Positions 1-5,220 of a stretch of DNA of 5,220 bases are shown piece by piece. This DNA is from CAZTTH01 sp964615975 (GTDB lineage Bacteria; Verrucomicrobiota; Lentisphaeria; JABSQK01; JAJFLO01). The stretch lies in assembly GCA_964615975.1 (NCBI GenBank), contig CAZTTH010000110.1, positions 1-5,220 on the forward strand, read 5' to 3'. The notes below the pieces were generated by a model, which was given only the letters and a program-made list of their open reading frames with translations, was not told where the DNA came from and made no database searches. Numbering within the stretch: position 1 is the stretch's first letter; every line of letters begins with the position of its first letter. The translations under genes and the position numbers were made by a program.

Positions 1-1
1 A

Positions 2-199
2 GAACCGATGTTTGAATTTGCTGGATCGATGGCGAAATGGCGGAAGTTTACGCAGGATAATTCTGAAGATAACAGGGCACTGCGTGGCGGTTCCTGGTCA
101 GATGCCTCGGGGTACTGCCGGTGCGCTTGCCGCCTCAGCTATTGGTCGTACGGCTCTTGGAGCAGCTTTGGATTGCGCGTAGTGGTGCGCGACTTATGA
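2..199 (+). CDS. C-terminal end of an FGE-sulfatase/C-type-lectin-fold protein, candidate DGR target (partial, 5' end outside window)
   Basis: The frame is open from the left edge, so the ATG at 8 is probably internal. The fragment carries the family's C-terminal signature: LRGGSW (residues 25-30 counted from that ATG), then C-R-x-A-x-R (37-42) and G-L-R-V-V (55-59), where most members have GGSWNN..CRsAnR..GFRVV. The Cys-to-Arg spacing of 21 residues equals the usual one. In this family the domain is either an enzyme that oxidises Cys to formylglycine or, in DGR targets, a ligand-binding lectin-like scaffold. Residues usually Asn, Asp or Pro are here C, L, S, Y, W, S, Y, G, S, W, S, S, which is the pattern of a diversified binding surface. 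The part before LRGGSW fits poorly: 'FEF' followed by AGSMAKW looks like the usual WEWCwDw motif put out of frame by small deletions. The gene may therefore be damaged. Family assignment is fairly sure; function and intactness are not. Confidence 0.72.
   Translation, partial: EPMFEFAGSMAKWRKFTQDNSEDNRALRGGSWSDASGYCRCACRLSYWSYGSWSSFGLRVVVRDL
98..178 (+). repeat. Putative variable repeat (VR) of a diversity-generating retroelement
   Basis: These 27 codons, from after GGSW to the Arg of G-L-R, hold only 9 adenines in 81 bases, while the 57 bases just upstream (41-97) hold about 14. Codons at positions normally Asn in this domain are TGC, CTC, AGC, TAC, GGC, AGC and AGC, which all fit an AAC ancestor changed at its adenines. 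Framework residues Cys, Arg, Ala and Gly remain. DGRs copy a template RNA with adenine-specific errors into the 3' end of such genes, so this is the expected footprint. The template repeat and reverse transcriptase are not in the window, so the call rests on the VR pattern and the hairpin downstream. Confidence 0.55.
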
Positions 200-202
200 T
201 TG

Positions 203-236
203 TTACCCTTTAGCGCTTTAACGCTTTTACCCTTTT
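203..236 (+). repeat. Short direct repeats between the FGE-like gene and the hairpin
   Basis: TTACCCTTT occurs at 203-211 and again at 227-235. Between them are two near-identical units, CGCTTTAA (214-221) and CGCTTTTA (222-229). The block lies in the 33 bases between the stop codon and the hairpin, so it may be part of a DGR target flank, or simply low-complexity sequence. No protein or RNA gene is seen here. Confidence 0.4.
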
Positions 237-258
237 CGTCCCGCCCACGGGACGAAAA
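233..258. promoter_or_regulatory. Perfect 11-bp hairpin with 4-nt loop, candidate DGR target-site cruciform
   Basis: The left arm TTTTCGTCCCG (233-243) and right arm CGGGACGAAAA (248-258) are perfect complements around the loop CCCA (244-247; TGGG on the other strand). On the plus strand the hairpin is preceded by T and followed by eight A residues. On the minus strand T residues again precede it. Neither strand therefore has the 3' T tract of an intrinsic terminator, except for T's inside the stem. In the Bordetella phage DGR a GC-rich stem with a 4-nt loop just beyond the variable repeat is needed for efficient homing. Position, loop size and stem length here match that arrangement. A role in mRNA 3'-end stability is an alternative. 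Confidence 0.6.
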
Positions 259-271
259 AAAATTTTGAGAT

Positions 272-319
272 ATCCGCAATATCCTGAATTTTATCCGCGT
301 ACATCCGTGAAATCCGCGG
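272..319. repeat. Cluster of ATCCGYG direct repeats
   Basis: ATCCGC (272), ATCC (281), ATCCGCG (293), ATCCGTG (303) and ATCCGCGG (312) follow each other at steps of 9 to 12 bases, close to one helical turn. I recall similar ATCCGTG/ATCCGCGG strings dispersed in intergenic regions of environmental bacteria, but cannot verify that here. It sits where the decayed nucleotidyltransferase homology fades out and may have been inserted there. Function unknown. Confidence 0.5.
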
Positions 320-369
320 TAAAAAATCTCTTGGAATTCAGCTCAACCACAAACAAACATACTCTGATC

Positions 370-598
370 TCATTCATGTAATCGTTCGATTTTTGCCAGC
401 GCCTGACTATAGAGGTCGTAATGATAAAAATCGATCAATCCATGACGAGCAATGAATTGACTGCGTTCCTTCCAACCCGGAAGCGTGTGGGATAAAGTTA
501 TCCGGAGCCGCAAGTTCCAGGTTAATATCAAGGGTATTTTTCAACCTCGATATTACCGCGAAAATCCCTCTGGGTTCAGGATCTAATTTTATATCAAT
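370..598 (-). pseudogene. Remnant of a nucleotidyltransferase-like gene, truncated and frameshifted
   Basis: Reading the minus strand from 598, the frame gives IDIKLDPEPRGIF, then LKNTLDINLELAAPDNFIP. At 484-487 four bases (CACG) stand where one codon is expected. After this +1 shift the next frame gives LPGWKERSQFIARHG and DFYHYDLYSQALAKIER, ending at a TGA (370-372). I recognise this order (DIK-LDPEP, LDINxELA-PDxFIP-LPGWxERS, FYHYDxYSQALAKIER) from a family of small nucleotidyltransferase-fold proteins, of the kind found in accessory and toxin-antitoxin-like loci. The N-terminal part with the glycine motif and first catalytic Asp is missing. Beyond the stop the same frame still gives DQSMFVCG, stop, AEFQEIF, resembling the usual D-V-x-x-M continuation, so homology may reach about 320. 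The first codon follows the TAA of the transglutaminase-like gene in the same frame, which may mark a deletion or recombination junction. The family recollection is from memory; the frameshift is read directly. Confidence 0.68.
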
Positions 599-2611
599 TT
601 ATTTAAACCATTTCAATAAGGTTTTTTTTGACGGTTCGTATGGGTATTGCAATTCATAGCCAAGCGCGTTTTGCACCTGATCGATTTTCCGCGCATAATC
701 ATCGACCTTATCAACCGCAATATAATCTCTTAACGAACGATAAGAATAATGAATATTAACCGTCTTGTCATCGCAGGTGGTATGCATCGAGAAATCAAAG
801 GCATCGTCTGTCAGCATGAGCTCACCGCCGGGAGCGTCGGTTTCCGTGGGCAGAATCAGCGTTGAGTTCACCGCGACATTGACGGGGTGATCGATTCTCA
901 ATGGCACTTGGCGCCGGAGATTTTGCGGCGGATTAAAATAATCGTTCAATTCAATCGGATAAAAATAAGCGGACATCAGTTTATCGGCTTTTTTCTCCTC
1001 CCAATAGCCCGGGATGGCATAATATTCCCTGATGATAAATTCATTATTCTCGCGGTCGTCGGCAAACTCCAGATTCCCCGCCAACTTGATATCCGGCCAG
1101 AAGCGGGTGTAAAAATCACGAAAGTTTTTCTCCAGTTGTTTCCTCCCAACCGCAGCCAGTTGATAGCGAATCATATCAGCCTCAATGCCTTTATAGGTAT
1201 TGGCAATCGTCAATCTCACCTCGTTGCCAATTCCGGCGCTGAGATCGTAGAGGTTATTGGTAACGCGGCCTGGTTCATCATTGGAAGTGGACGGCATGGA
1301 TGTAACCCCGGTTGTGGCCGGCGCCAGAACCAGCGCCTGGCCATAATCCGCCTGGTGCAGTGACGCCAGATTTCCCCCCTGACCGGCGATGGCCGGATCG
1401 ACCCAATAGGATCGGCCGGCAATCCTTGCCTGAACACAGACATGATTGAAAATAACCGGACTGGGATGATAATCGGTGACATGATCACGCAAATAAGTAT
1501 TGACCATGGCGGGGTATGCCTCAATTCCCAACGCCCTCAGGATCACGACCAATAAGAGCGCTTTATCCTTGCTATCGCCAAATCGGCGTTCGAGAATGAG
1601 CGCGGGAGCTGTGGGAACATAGGATTTGGCGCCCGAGATAATATTGATAAAACGGATTTTATCCTGCACCAAGCGGAGTGCTTCTATAAATTGACTTTCC
1701 GGAGTCGATTGCCGGTCAGATATTTCCATCGCCTGAGCTTTTACTGATTCTGCCGGTTCATAATGAGCTTCATACATGGGCAGGATTTGACGGCAAACGT
1801 CCTGCCAGTCTCTGGTCTCAGAGATCTGGATATAAGGGATGGGTTCGTACCATAAGGGCAGCTCTGGGTCCGGAACGATGCCCGCGACTTCCTTAAGTGA
1901 CCAGCGATAGTCGGTATGTTCCGCGGTGGACTCGATCCGGGGTTGAATCTCCGTGGCGATATTTTTGCGGTACAGCTGCCGTTCATGGGGGAATAACAAA
2001 CGGTACTCCAGACGGGCGATCGGCCATAAGGACGCGACCATAAACTCATGATAGAAATGATGATTTAATGCCGGGTTGTAGCCGGTGATGGTGAAACTGT
2101 AATTGATGATATCACCTACCCGAATGTCTGTTAAATCCAGAACGAAGGTTTTGGTCCCGTCATAAATCCGTGTGTCCAGACTTTTCTGACGTTGCCGCAG
2201 GGAGACTTTTTTGCGGTCGAAGCGGTCGAGCAGCTTTCCACCGCGGAGAATCTGCACCCGATGAATCGCCAATTGTTCATATGCCGGATCAAAATCAATG
2301 GCGATATTGCCGCCATTTTCGCGGCCTTCCCGGGTAACGATTTTTTTGGCGATAAAGGTGTAATTTTCAACCTCCCTGCCGACCCGAATTTGCTTGTTGA
2401 TCACGAGGAAACACTGACCATCAGGAGATTGATCTTCCTGAAATGCGGCGCGGTCATCCACCTCCATGGGCAATATCCAATCCGGTTCGGCGGCAATGGT
2501 ATAATCGCTGCTTCCTTTTTCGATACCGGCAGAGGGGCTCTGAGTGGCAAGCCCCAGCACAGCAAGAATCAGGGCGAAACGGAAAAGTGCGTGGTGAATT
2601 AGTATCGTCAT
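599..2611 (-). CDS. Exported DUF3857 / transglutaminase-like protein with Cys-to-Ser active site
   Basis: With the ATG at 2611 the protein has 670 residues, normal for DUF3857-transglutaminase proteins. Residues 1-29 look like a Sec signal peptide (MTILIHHALFRF, then FALILAVLGLA), so the product should be periplasmic or envelope-bound. DUF3857 spans about 37-207 (DFDPAYEQLAIH, RIYDG, RVGDIINYSFT). The transglutaminase-like core is about 310-420, with YVPTAP, GDSKDKALLL, FNHV and YWVDP. A C-terminal beta-rich part follows. In the family GDCKDK supplies the catalytic Cys; here it is Ser347 (AGC at 1571-1573, one base from TGC), while His390 and Asp405 remain. The protein is thus probably not a Cys transglutaminase/protease, and may be a binding or scaffold protein. 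Start choice: a GTG at 2665 has GGGAGG 4 nt upstream and would add 18 residues, overlapping the upstream gene by 47 bases. The ATG at 2611 lacks a clear ribosome site but lies 7 nt after that gene's stop and gives a compact signal peptide. An ATG at 2656 is also possible. Confidence 0.88.
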   Translation of the reverse strand: MTILIHHALFRFALILAVLGLATQSPSAGIEKGSSDYTIAAEPDWILPMEVDDRAAFQEDQSPDGQCFLVINKQIRVGREVENYTFIAKKIVTREGRENGGNIAIDFDPAYEQLAIHRVQILRGGKLLDRFDRKKVSLRQRQKSLDTRIYDGTKTFVLDLTDIRVGDIINYSFTITGYNPALNHHFYHEFMVASLWPIARLEYRLLFPHERQLYRKNIATEIQPRIESTAEHTDYRWSLKEVAGIVPDPELPLWYEPIPYIQISETRDWQDVCRQILPMYEAHYEPAESVKAQAMEISDRQSTPESQFIEALRLVQDKIRFINIISGAKSYVPTAPALILERRFGDSKDKALLLVVILRALGIEAYPAMVNTYLRDHVTDYHPSPVIFNHVCVQARIAGRSYWVDPAIAGQGGNLASLHQADYGQALVLAPATTGVTSMPSTSNDEPGRVTNNLYDLSAGIGNEVRLTIANTYKGIEADMIRYQLAAVGRKQLEKNFRDFYTRFWPDIKLAGNLEFADDRENNEFIIREYYAIPGYWEEKKADKLMSAYFYPIELNDYFNPPQNLRRQVPLRIDHPVNVAVNSTLILPTETDAPGGELMLTDDAFDFSMHTTCDDKTVNIHYSYRSLRDYIAVDKVDDYARKIDQVQNALGYELQYPYEPSKKTLLKWFK

Positions 2612-2618
2612 CAAGAAA

Positions 2619-3143
2619 TTAAAAATCGTAGATCCAGTTATTCCAGACTTCCACATAGCAGCCACTCAGCCTCCCGGCACTGATCTTCAAATGCATATCG
2701 CGATGTGATTTCCATAAGTAATCGCGGGAGCGAATCATTACCTTGTAGGGAGAGGTGTTGACCAGGGCATATTCTTCGCCTTGAATGGGAATCGACCAAT
2801 AGGTGACCATTTCGTTAATTTTATTTCCTGATAGATGCGGCATTTTCCGCGCCAGGATTTTAAACAGGGTTTCGGAATCGAGATCAATGCCCTTGTTCCA
2901 GAATTGTTTTTTTTGCGCGTGCTGCAATAACCAATTATATTCCTGTTGCATTGGCGCCGCTGAATAATAGCGGCTGTACCAACAGGGCAATCCCCAATTA
3001 AACCAGAGATCATGGGCTTCCATTTGCCAATCCGCATTAATCGGTTCGACCTTGGAATCACTTAATAATTTCCAACCGGAGGTGAAAAGGACGATGACCA
3101 ACACTAATATCATCATCAGGTGAAATCGGCAGCGCTTGGGCAT
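2619..3143 (-). CDS. Membrane-anchored Trp-rich protein of unknown function
   Basis: I do not recognise this family. From the ATG at 3143 it has 174 residues. A basic start (MPKRCRFH) is followed by one hydrophobic segment at about 8-27 (MMILVLVIVLF), giving a signal anchor with the remaining ~145 residues outside the cytoplasm. That part is unusually rich in Trp (11 in 174), with DLWFNWGLPCWYSRYY, YNWLLQHAQKKQFW and a C-terminal VEVWNNWIYDF. Two Cys (in LPCWY and SGCYVEVW) could form a disulfide. It lies immediately upstream of the DUF3857 gene (7-nt gap or overlap), so the two are very likely co-transcribed and may act together at the envelope. The frame stays open to a TTG at 3173 with a weak AGG about 11 nt upstream; ATG-ATG at 3116/3113 would leave a shorter leader. 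Length and codon use look like a real gene; function cannot be stated. Confidence 0.72.
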   Translation of the reverse strand: MPKRCRFHLMMILVLVIVLFTSGWKLLSDSKVEPINADWQMEAHDLWFNWGLPCWYSRYYSAAPMQQEYNWLLQHAQKKQFWNKGIDLDSETLFKILARKMPHLSGNKINEMVTYWSIPIQGEEYALVNTSPYKVMIRSRDYLWKSHRDMHLKISAGRLSGCYVEVWNNWIYDF

Positions 3144-3271
3144 CCAGCGTGACAAATGAGGTGAAATACGCAAAATTTTAAACCTGTTCGATTGATGTGT
3201 GAGTTATCCGTTTAGACGCTCATTAAAGCTGAATCAATCCCCCAACCGATGCCCATCTGCCAGTAGTATGT

Positions 3272-3301
3272 ATTTCGGGGTAGCGATTCATGCTATATAA
3301 T
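3272..3301 (+). promoter_or_regulatory. Possible promoter for the rhodanese/transglutaminase pair
   Basis: A perfect -10 hexamer TATAAT lies at 3296-3301 in a locally AT-rich stretch (TGCTATATAATAG). No good -35 is found at the right distance: the best candidates around 3272-3278 read ATTTCG or TTTCGG. TGC just before TATATA at 3294 could act as an extended -10. The leader to the ATG at 3489 would be about 180 nt. Weak evidence overall. Confidence 0.3.
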
Positions 3302-3351
3302 AGTTATATTTCAAAGATTTGATAGCACTCGTACCATTCACCTATGAGCGA

Positions 3352-3369
3352 ATGACCAGGCGCGGTCAT
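3352..3369. promoter_or_regulatory. Inverted repeat ATGACC-n6-GGTCAT, possible operator
   Basis: ATGACC (3352-3357) and GGTCAT (3364-3369) are exact complements separated by AGGCGC. The symmetry fits a dimeric regulator site placed between the possible promoter and the rhodanese gene. It could also arise by chance in 300 bases. Confidence 0.25.
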
Positions 3370-3488
3370 ATTCTACATCTTAATTTTATTTGAATCGCAA
3401 ATCAAAATCATCGTCGGGGATTCTCTCATGAGTTCCAAGTAGACCAACCAATCGGGATCATTTAACATGTCATTATCGGTTAACACAG

Positions 3489-4373
3489 ATGAATTTTAAC
3501 CAACCCTTCATCATAATACTGGTGGGGTTGTTTTGTTACTGGGAGAACCTGCTCATGGCTGGCGAAACACCGGCACGACCCGAAACTTCAACTCCCCAAG
3601 TCCAGTCAACCCGATCAATCCCTTCCGCTGAAATTCCTCCAGTGAACCAAGAAAGCGAGGAATTGTACCTGTCTCCACATACGTTATTGACCAACACGCA
3701 AAGTCTCGGCCCATTGATCTATGTCGATACCCGGCTGGAGGAAGAATTTAACCGCACGCACCTTCCCGGTGCAATTAATATCCAGCGGCATGCCTTAAAA
3801 GTTTCAGATTACCTCAAGCCCTATACCGTGATCCTGCTCGACAAAACCGGGTGCGATCCCATGCTTGGCGAAACCTGCCGCAATCTCCGAAGGCTCGGTT
3901 ACCAGCAAGTGAAGATTCTGAAGGGTGGCCTGAATTATTGGCAATCGCATGCAGGCGCGATGGTTGGACTATTAATCGATCAATCACAATTATCCCTGCT
4001 CTCCCCCCGGGAATGGGTGACAGTGCGGCAGGCAACTCAATGGACAATCTTACAATTGGCAGGTTCATCGGACGAGAAACTGCCTGACCCATTCTCCGCA
4101 GCCATTCCAATTCCCGCCCAGGATCAGAATACCGAGGCGATTTTCAAGCATCTCCCCACCAATCCCACGACCATATATGAAATCCTGGTCATTAATGAAA
4201 CCGGTGATTATCCTGACTGGCTGCAACGCTGGCAGCGTCCGGAATTCCTCAATCTCTTTTTGCTTGAAGGCGGGTTGCAAGCTTATCGGCGATTTGAAAC
4301 CAATCAAACCGCCACCGAGACGCGCATCATCCAAACCATTCCCGCCGAAAAATCCTGTGCCACCTGCCCATGA
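3489..4373 (+). CDS. Exported tandem rhodanese-like protein lacking canonical active-site Cys
   Basis: The protein has 294 residues. A signal peptide (FIIILVGLFCYW, likely cut after LLMA at 24) and a Pro/Thr/Ser-rich linker (25-55) precede the first rhodanese domain (about 57-155). This shows YVDTRLEEEF, HLPGAINI and LGYQQVKILKGGLNYW, all standard rhodanese landmarks. A second, more diverged domain (about 168-270) ends in LNLFLLEGGLQAY. Active rhodaneses carry Cys at the end of the central strand and transfer sulfane sulfur. Here that place is Asp118 (VILLD) in domain 1 and Asn236 (ILVIN) in domain 2, so classical sulfurtransferase activity is unlikely unless nearby Cys122 or Cys130 takes over. 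The C-terminus SCATCP has Cys290 and Cys293 as a CxxC pair, possibly redox-active or metal-binding. No clear ribosome site precedes the ATG at 3489; an internal ATG at 3555 would remove the signal. The stop overlaps the next gene's start (ATGA), indicating coupled translation. Confidence 0.85.
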   Translation: MNFNQPFIIILVGLFCYWENLLMAGETPARPETSTPQVQSTRSIPSAEIPPVNQESEELYLSPHTLLTNTQSLGPLIYVDTRLEEEFNRTHLPGAINIQRHALKVSDYLKPYTVILLDKTGCDPMLGETCRNLRRLGYQQVKILKGGLNYWQSHAGAMVGLLIDQSQLSLLSPREWVTVRQATQWTILQLAGSSDEKLPDPFSAAIPIPAQDQNTEAIFKHLPTNPTTIYEILVINETGDYPDWLQRWQRPEFLNLFLLEGGLQAYRRFETNQTATETRIIQTIPAEKSCATCP

Positions 4374-5220
4374 ATATGATTGTCATGCCATTGATTATAG
4401 CGCTTTATGGGGGATTAAGCTGCATGATTGCCTGTCTCGCCAATGATCCCGCCCGCGAGATTAACTTCCCCCCGCCTCCGCGACCGCCTGATCATGTGCG
4501 CCTGGTTCATTATGGGTTTACCATGTTGAATGAATCCGACAGTGTCGCCAGTGACGGTCGATTTTATACTTATGCTCCCGTCGCTCAAACCAGTTATCAA
4601 TATTGTCAACTCTTATCATGTTCCTCGCCCGCGAATCTGCGCGCTGACACGCTGGGAAATCAGGTGTTGGAATTCAAACTCGACGCGTTACCCCCTTACG
4701 GCCAAACCATCATTACCATTAAAGCGTATCTGGGTTTATATGATCAGGCGATACCGATTCCCTCCGATAACAACGCCGCAGCCATTTTCACTCAAAGTGA
4801 ACCTTATATTGAGGCGGATGATCCCCATATCACCGCGTTGGCGGCGAAACTTAAAAGCGCTTCACAGAATACCATCGGCAGAGATCTCTATGATTGGATC
4901 GTGACCAACATCAATAATGGTCCATATTCCGCGGATAATTTAGGCGCGCTCGCTGCTTTGAATCAGGGACAGGGAGATTGTTCGGAAATGGCCTTTCTCT
5001 TTTGCGCCCTCAGCCGGTCGGCTGGCTTACCGGCACGTTATATGAGCGGATATAAAATTGACCGCAACGCGGTTCTGCTCCCTTATATGTTTCATAACTG
5101 GGCGGAAGTTCACAGTGAAAATGCCTGGCGGGTTGTCGATCCCCAGACTAAAAGCTTCATGGAGCAGGAAAACAATTATATCGCTTTTACTATCTATCAG
5201 AATCATAACGAGCTGGCGCA
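4370..5220 (+). CDS. Exported transglutaminase-like (papain-fold) protein with intact triad, partial (3' end outside window)
   Basis: This frame runs without a stop from the ATG at 4370 to the right edge (283 complete codons). The start shares ATGA with the rhodanese-like gene and has no visible ribosome site, so translation is probably coupled. The N-terminus is hydrophobic (MNMIVMPLIIALYGG), with Cys18 and Cys22. MIAC at 19-22 is a loose lipobox, so the protein may be a lipoprotein, otherwise a Sec-exported one. A Pro-rich linker (about 34-41) and a beta-rich stretch come before the transglutaminase-like core. The core has GDCSEMAFLFCALSRSAGLPARY (catalytic Cys204), FHNWAEV (His242) and WRVVDPQ (Asp257); triad spacing is normal. 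Such domains act as cysteine peptidases or amide transferases, and the signal places this one in the envelope. The substrate is unknown. The partner upstream (rhodanese fold with CxxC) and the divergent DUF3857 protein suggest a shared process. Confidence 0.88.
   Translation, partial: MNMIVMPLIIALYGGLSCMIACLANDPAREINFPPPPRPPDHVRLVHYGFTMLNESDSVASDGRFYTYAPVAQTSYQYCQLLSCSSPANLRADTLGNQVLEFKLDALPPYGQTIITIKAYLGLYDQAIPIPSDNNAAAIFTQSEPYIEADDPHITALAAKLKSASQNTIGRDLYDWIVTNINNGPYSADNLGALAALNQGQGDCSEMAFLFCALSRSAGLPARYMSGYKIDRNAVLLPYMFHNWAEVHSENAWRVVDPQTKSFMEQENNYIAFTIYQNHNELA

Larger units (their letters stand above)
3174..3488. other. Divergent intergenic region
   Basis: This stretch separates the two divergent gene pairs and must hold promoters for both. 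I see a perfect TATAAT on the plus strand at 3296-3301, a 6-bp inverted repeat at 3352-3369, and no tRNA-like or riboswitch-like fold that I can recognise. On the minus strand 3386-3457 a short frame reads GLLGTHERIPDDDFDLRFK before a TAA, which looks like a protein C-terminus and may be a gene remnant. A second minus frame nearby (MLNDPDWLVYLELMRESP) also looks protein-like but is broken by stops. No convincing complete gene is present. Confidence 0.6.

Noticed and set aside
233..258. Hairpin considered as an intrinsic terminator for the FGE-like gene
   Set aside because: The stem is followed by A, not T, on the plus strand, and T precedes it on the minus strand; T's occur only within the stem.
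263..320. ATCCGYG cluster considered as a CRISPR array
   Set aside because: Units are only 6-8 bases with 9-12 base steps; no repeat-spacer structure.
887..1363. 158-residue plus-strand open frame inside the DUF3857 gene
   Set aside because: It lies fully antisense to a well-supported gene, has no recognisable domain and no ribosome site; a shadow frame.
2192..2602. 136-residue plus-strand open frame antisense to the signal peptide and DUF3857 domain region
   Set aside because: Entirely antisense to clear family motifs; no independent support.
3174..3301. Search for a minus-strand promoter (TTGATT, 17 bases, TAAACG near 3207-3236)
   Set aside because: Only 4 of 6 and 3 of 6 matches; not better than chance in this AT-rich stretch.
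3467..3499. 10-codon open frame MSLSVNTDEF overlapping the rhodanese start, considered as a leader peptide
   Set aside because: Too short, weak ribosome site, and no attenuator-like structure seen.
4530..4904. 124-residue plus-strand open frame
   Set aside because: It overlaps the transglutaminase-like gene in another frame; the frame from 4370 carries a signal peptide and catalytic motifs, this one is Arg/Pro-rich with no motif.

Overview
The window looks like a piece of a Gram-negative bacterial chromosome, probably a proteobacterium. Every protein in the central block starts with a Sec-type signal or membrane anchor, and a DUF3857/transglutaminase protein is typical of such genomes. Base composition is moderate (by eye a little under 50% GC). 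Species cannot be named from this sequence.

Left edge (1-320): the 3' end of a gene for a formylglycine-generating-enzyme-like (FGE-sulfatase, C-type-lectin fold) protein. Its last ~27 codons look like the variable repeat of a diversity-generating retroelement (DGR). Positions that are usually Asn/Asp in this family are replaced by a mix of Cys, Ser, Tyr, Trp, Gly and Leu, adenine is scarce, and many codons end in C as expected from AAC ancestors. About 34 bases after the stop lies a perfect 11-bp hairpin with a 4-nt loop. It has no T tail in terminator orientation, so it resembles the hairpin/cruciform that marks DGR target sites. No reverse transcriptase or template repeat lies in the window. 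Two short repeat clusters follow: TTACCCTTT/CGCTTT units and ATCCGYG units.

320-598: on the minus strand is a broken gene for a nucleotidyltransferase-like protein. It has lost its N-terminal part, carries a one-base frameshift and ends in stops. It begins directly after the stop codon of the next gene, in the same frame.

599-3173 (minus strand): two closely spaced genes, probably one operon: a membrane-anchored, Trp-rich protein of unknown function, then an exported DUF3857/transglutaminase-like protein. In the latter the catalytic Cys is a Ser while His and Asp are kept.

3174-3488: a divergent intergenic region with one good TATAAT box, a small inverted repeat and a possible gene remnant.

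3489-5220 (plus strand): an exported tandem rhodanese-like protein without canonical active-site Cys but with a C-terminal CxxC, overlapping by ATGA with a second exported transglutaminase-like protein. The latter has a complete Cys-His-Asp triad and runs off the right edge. Both arms of this divergent locus encode exported transglutaminase-fold proteins, one apparently catalytic and one apparently not, which suggests a shared envelope role. That link is inference; I do not recognise a named system.
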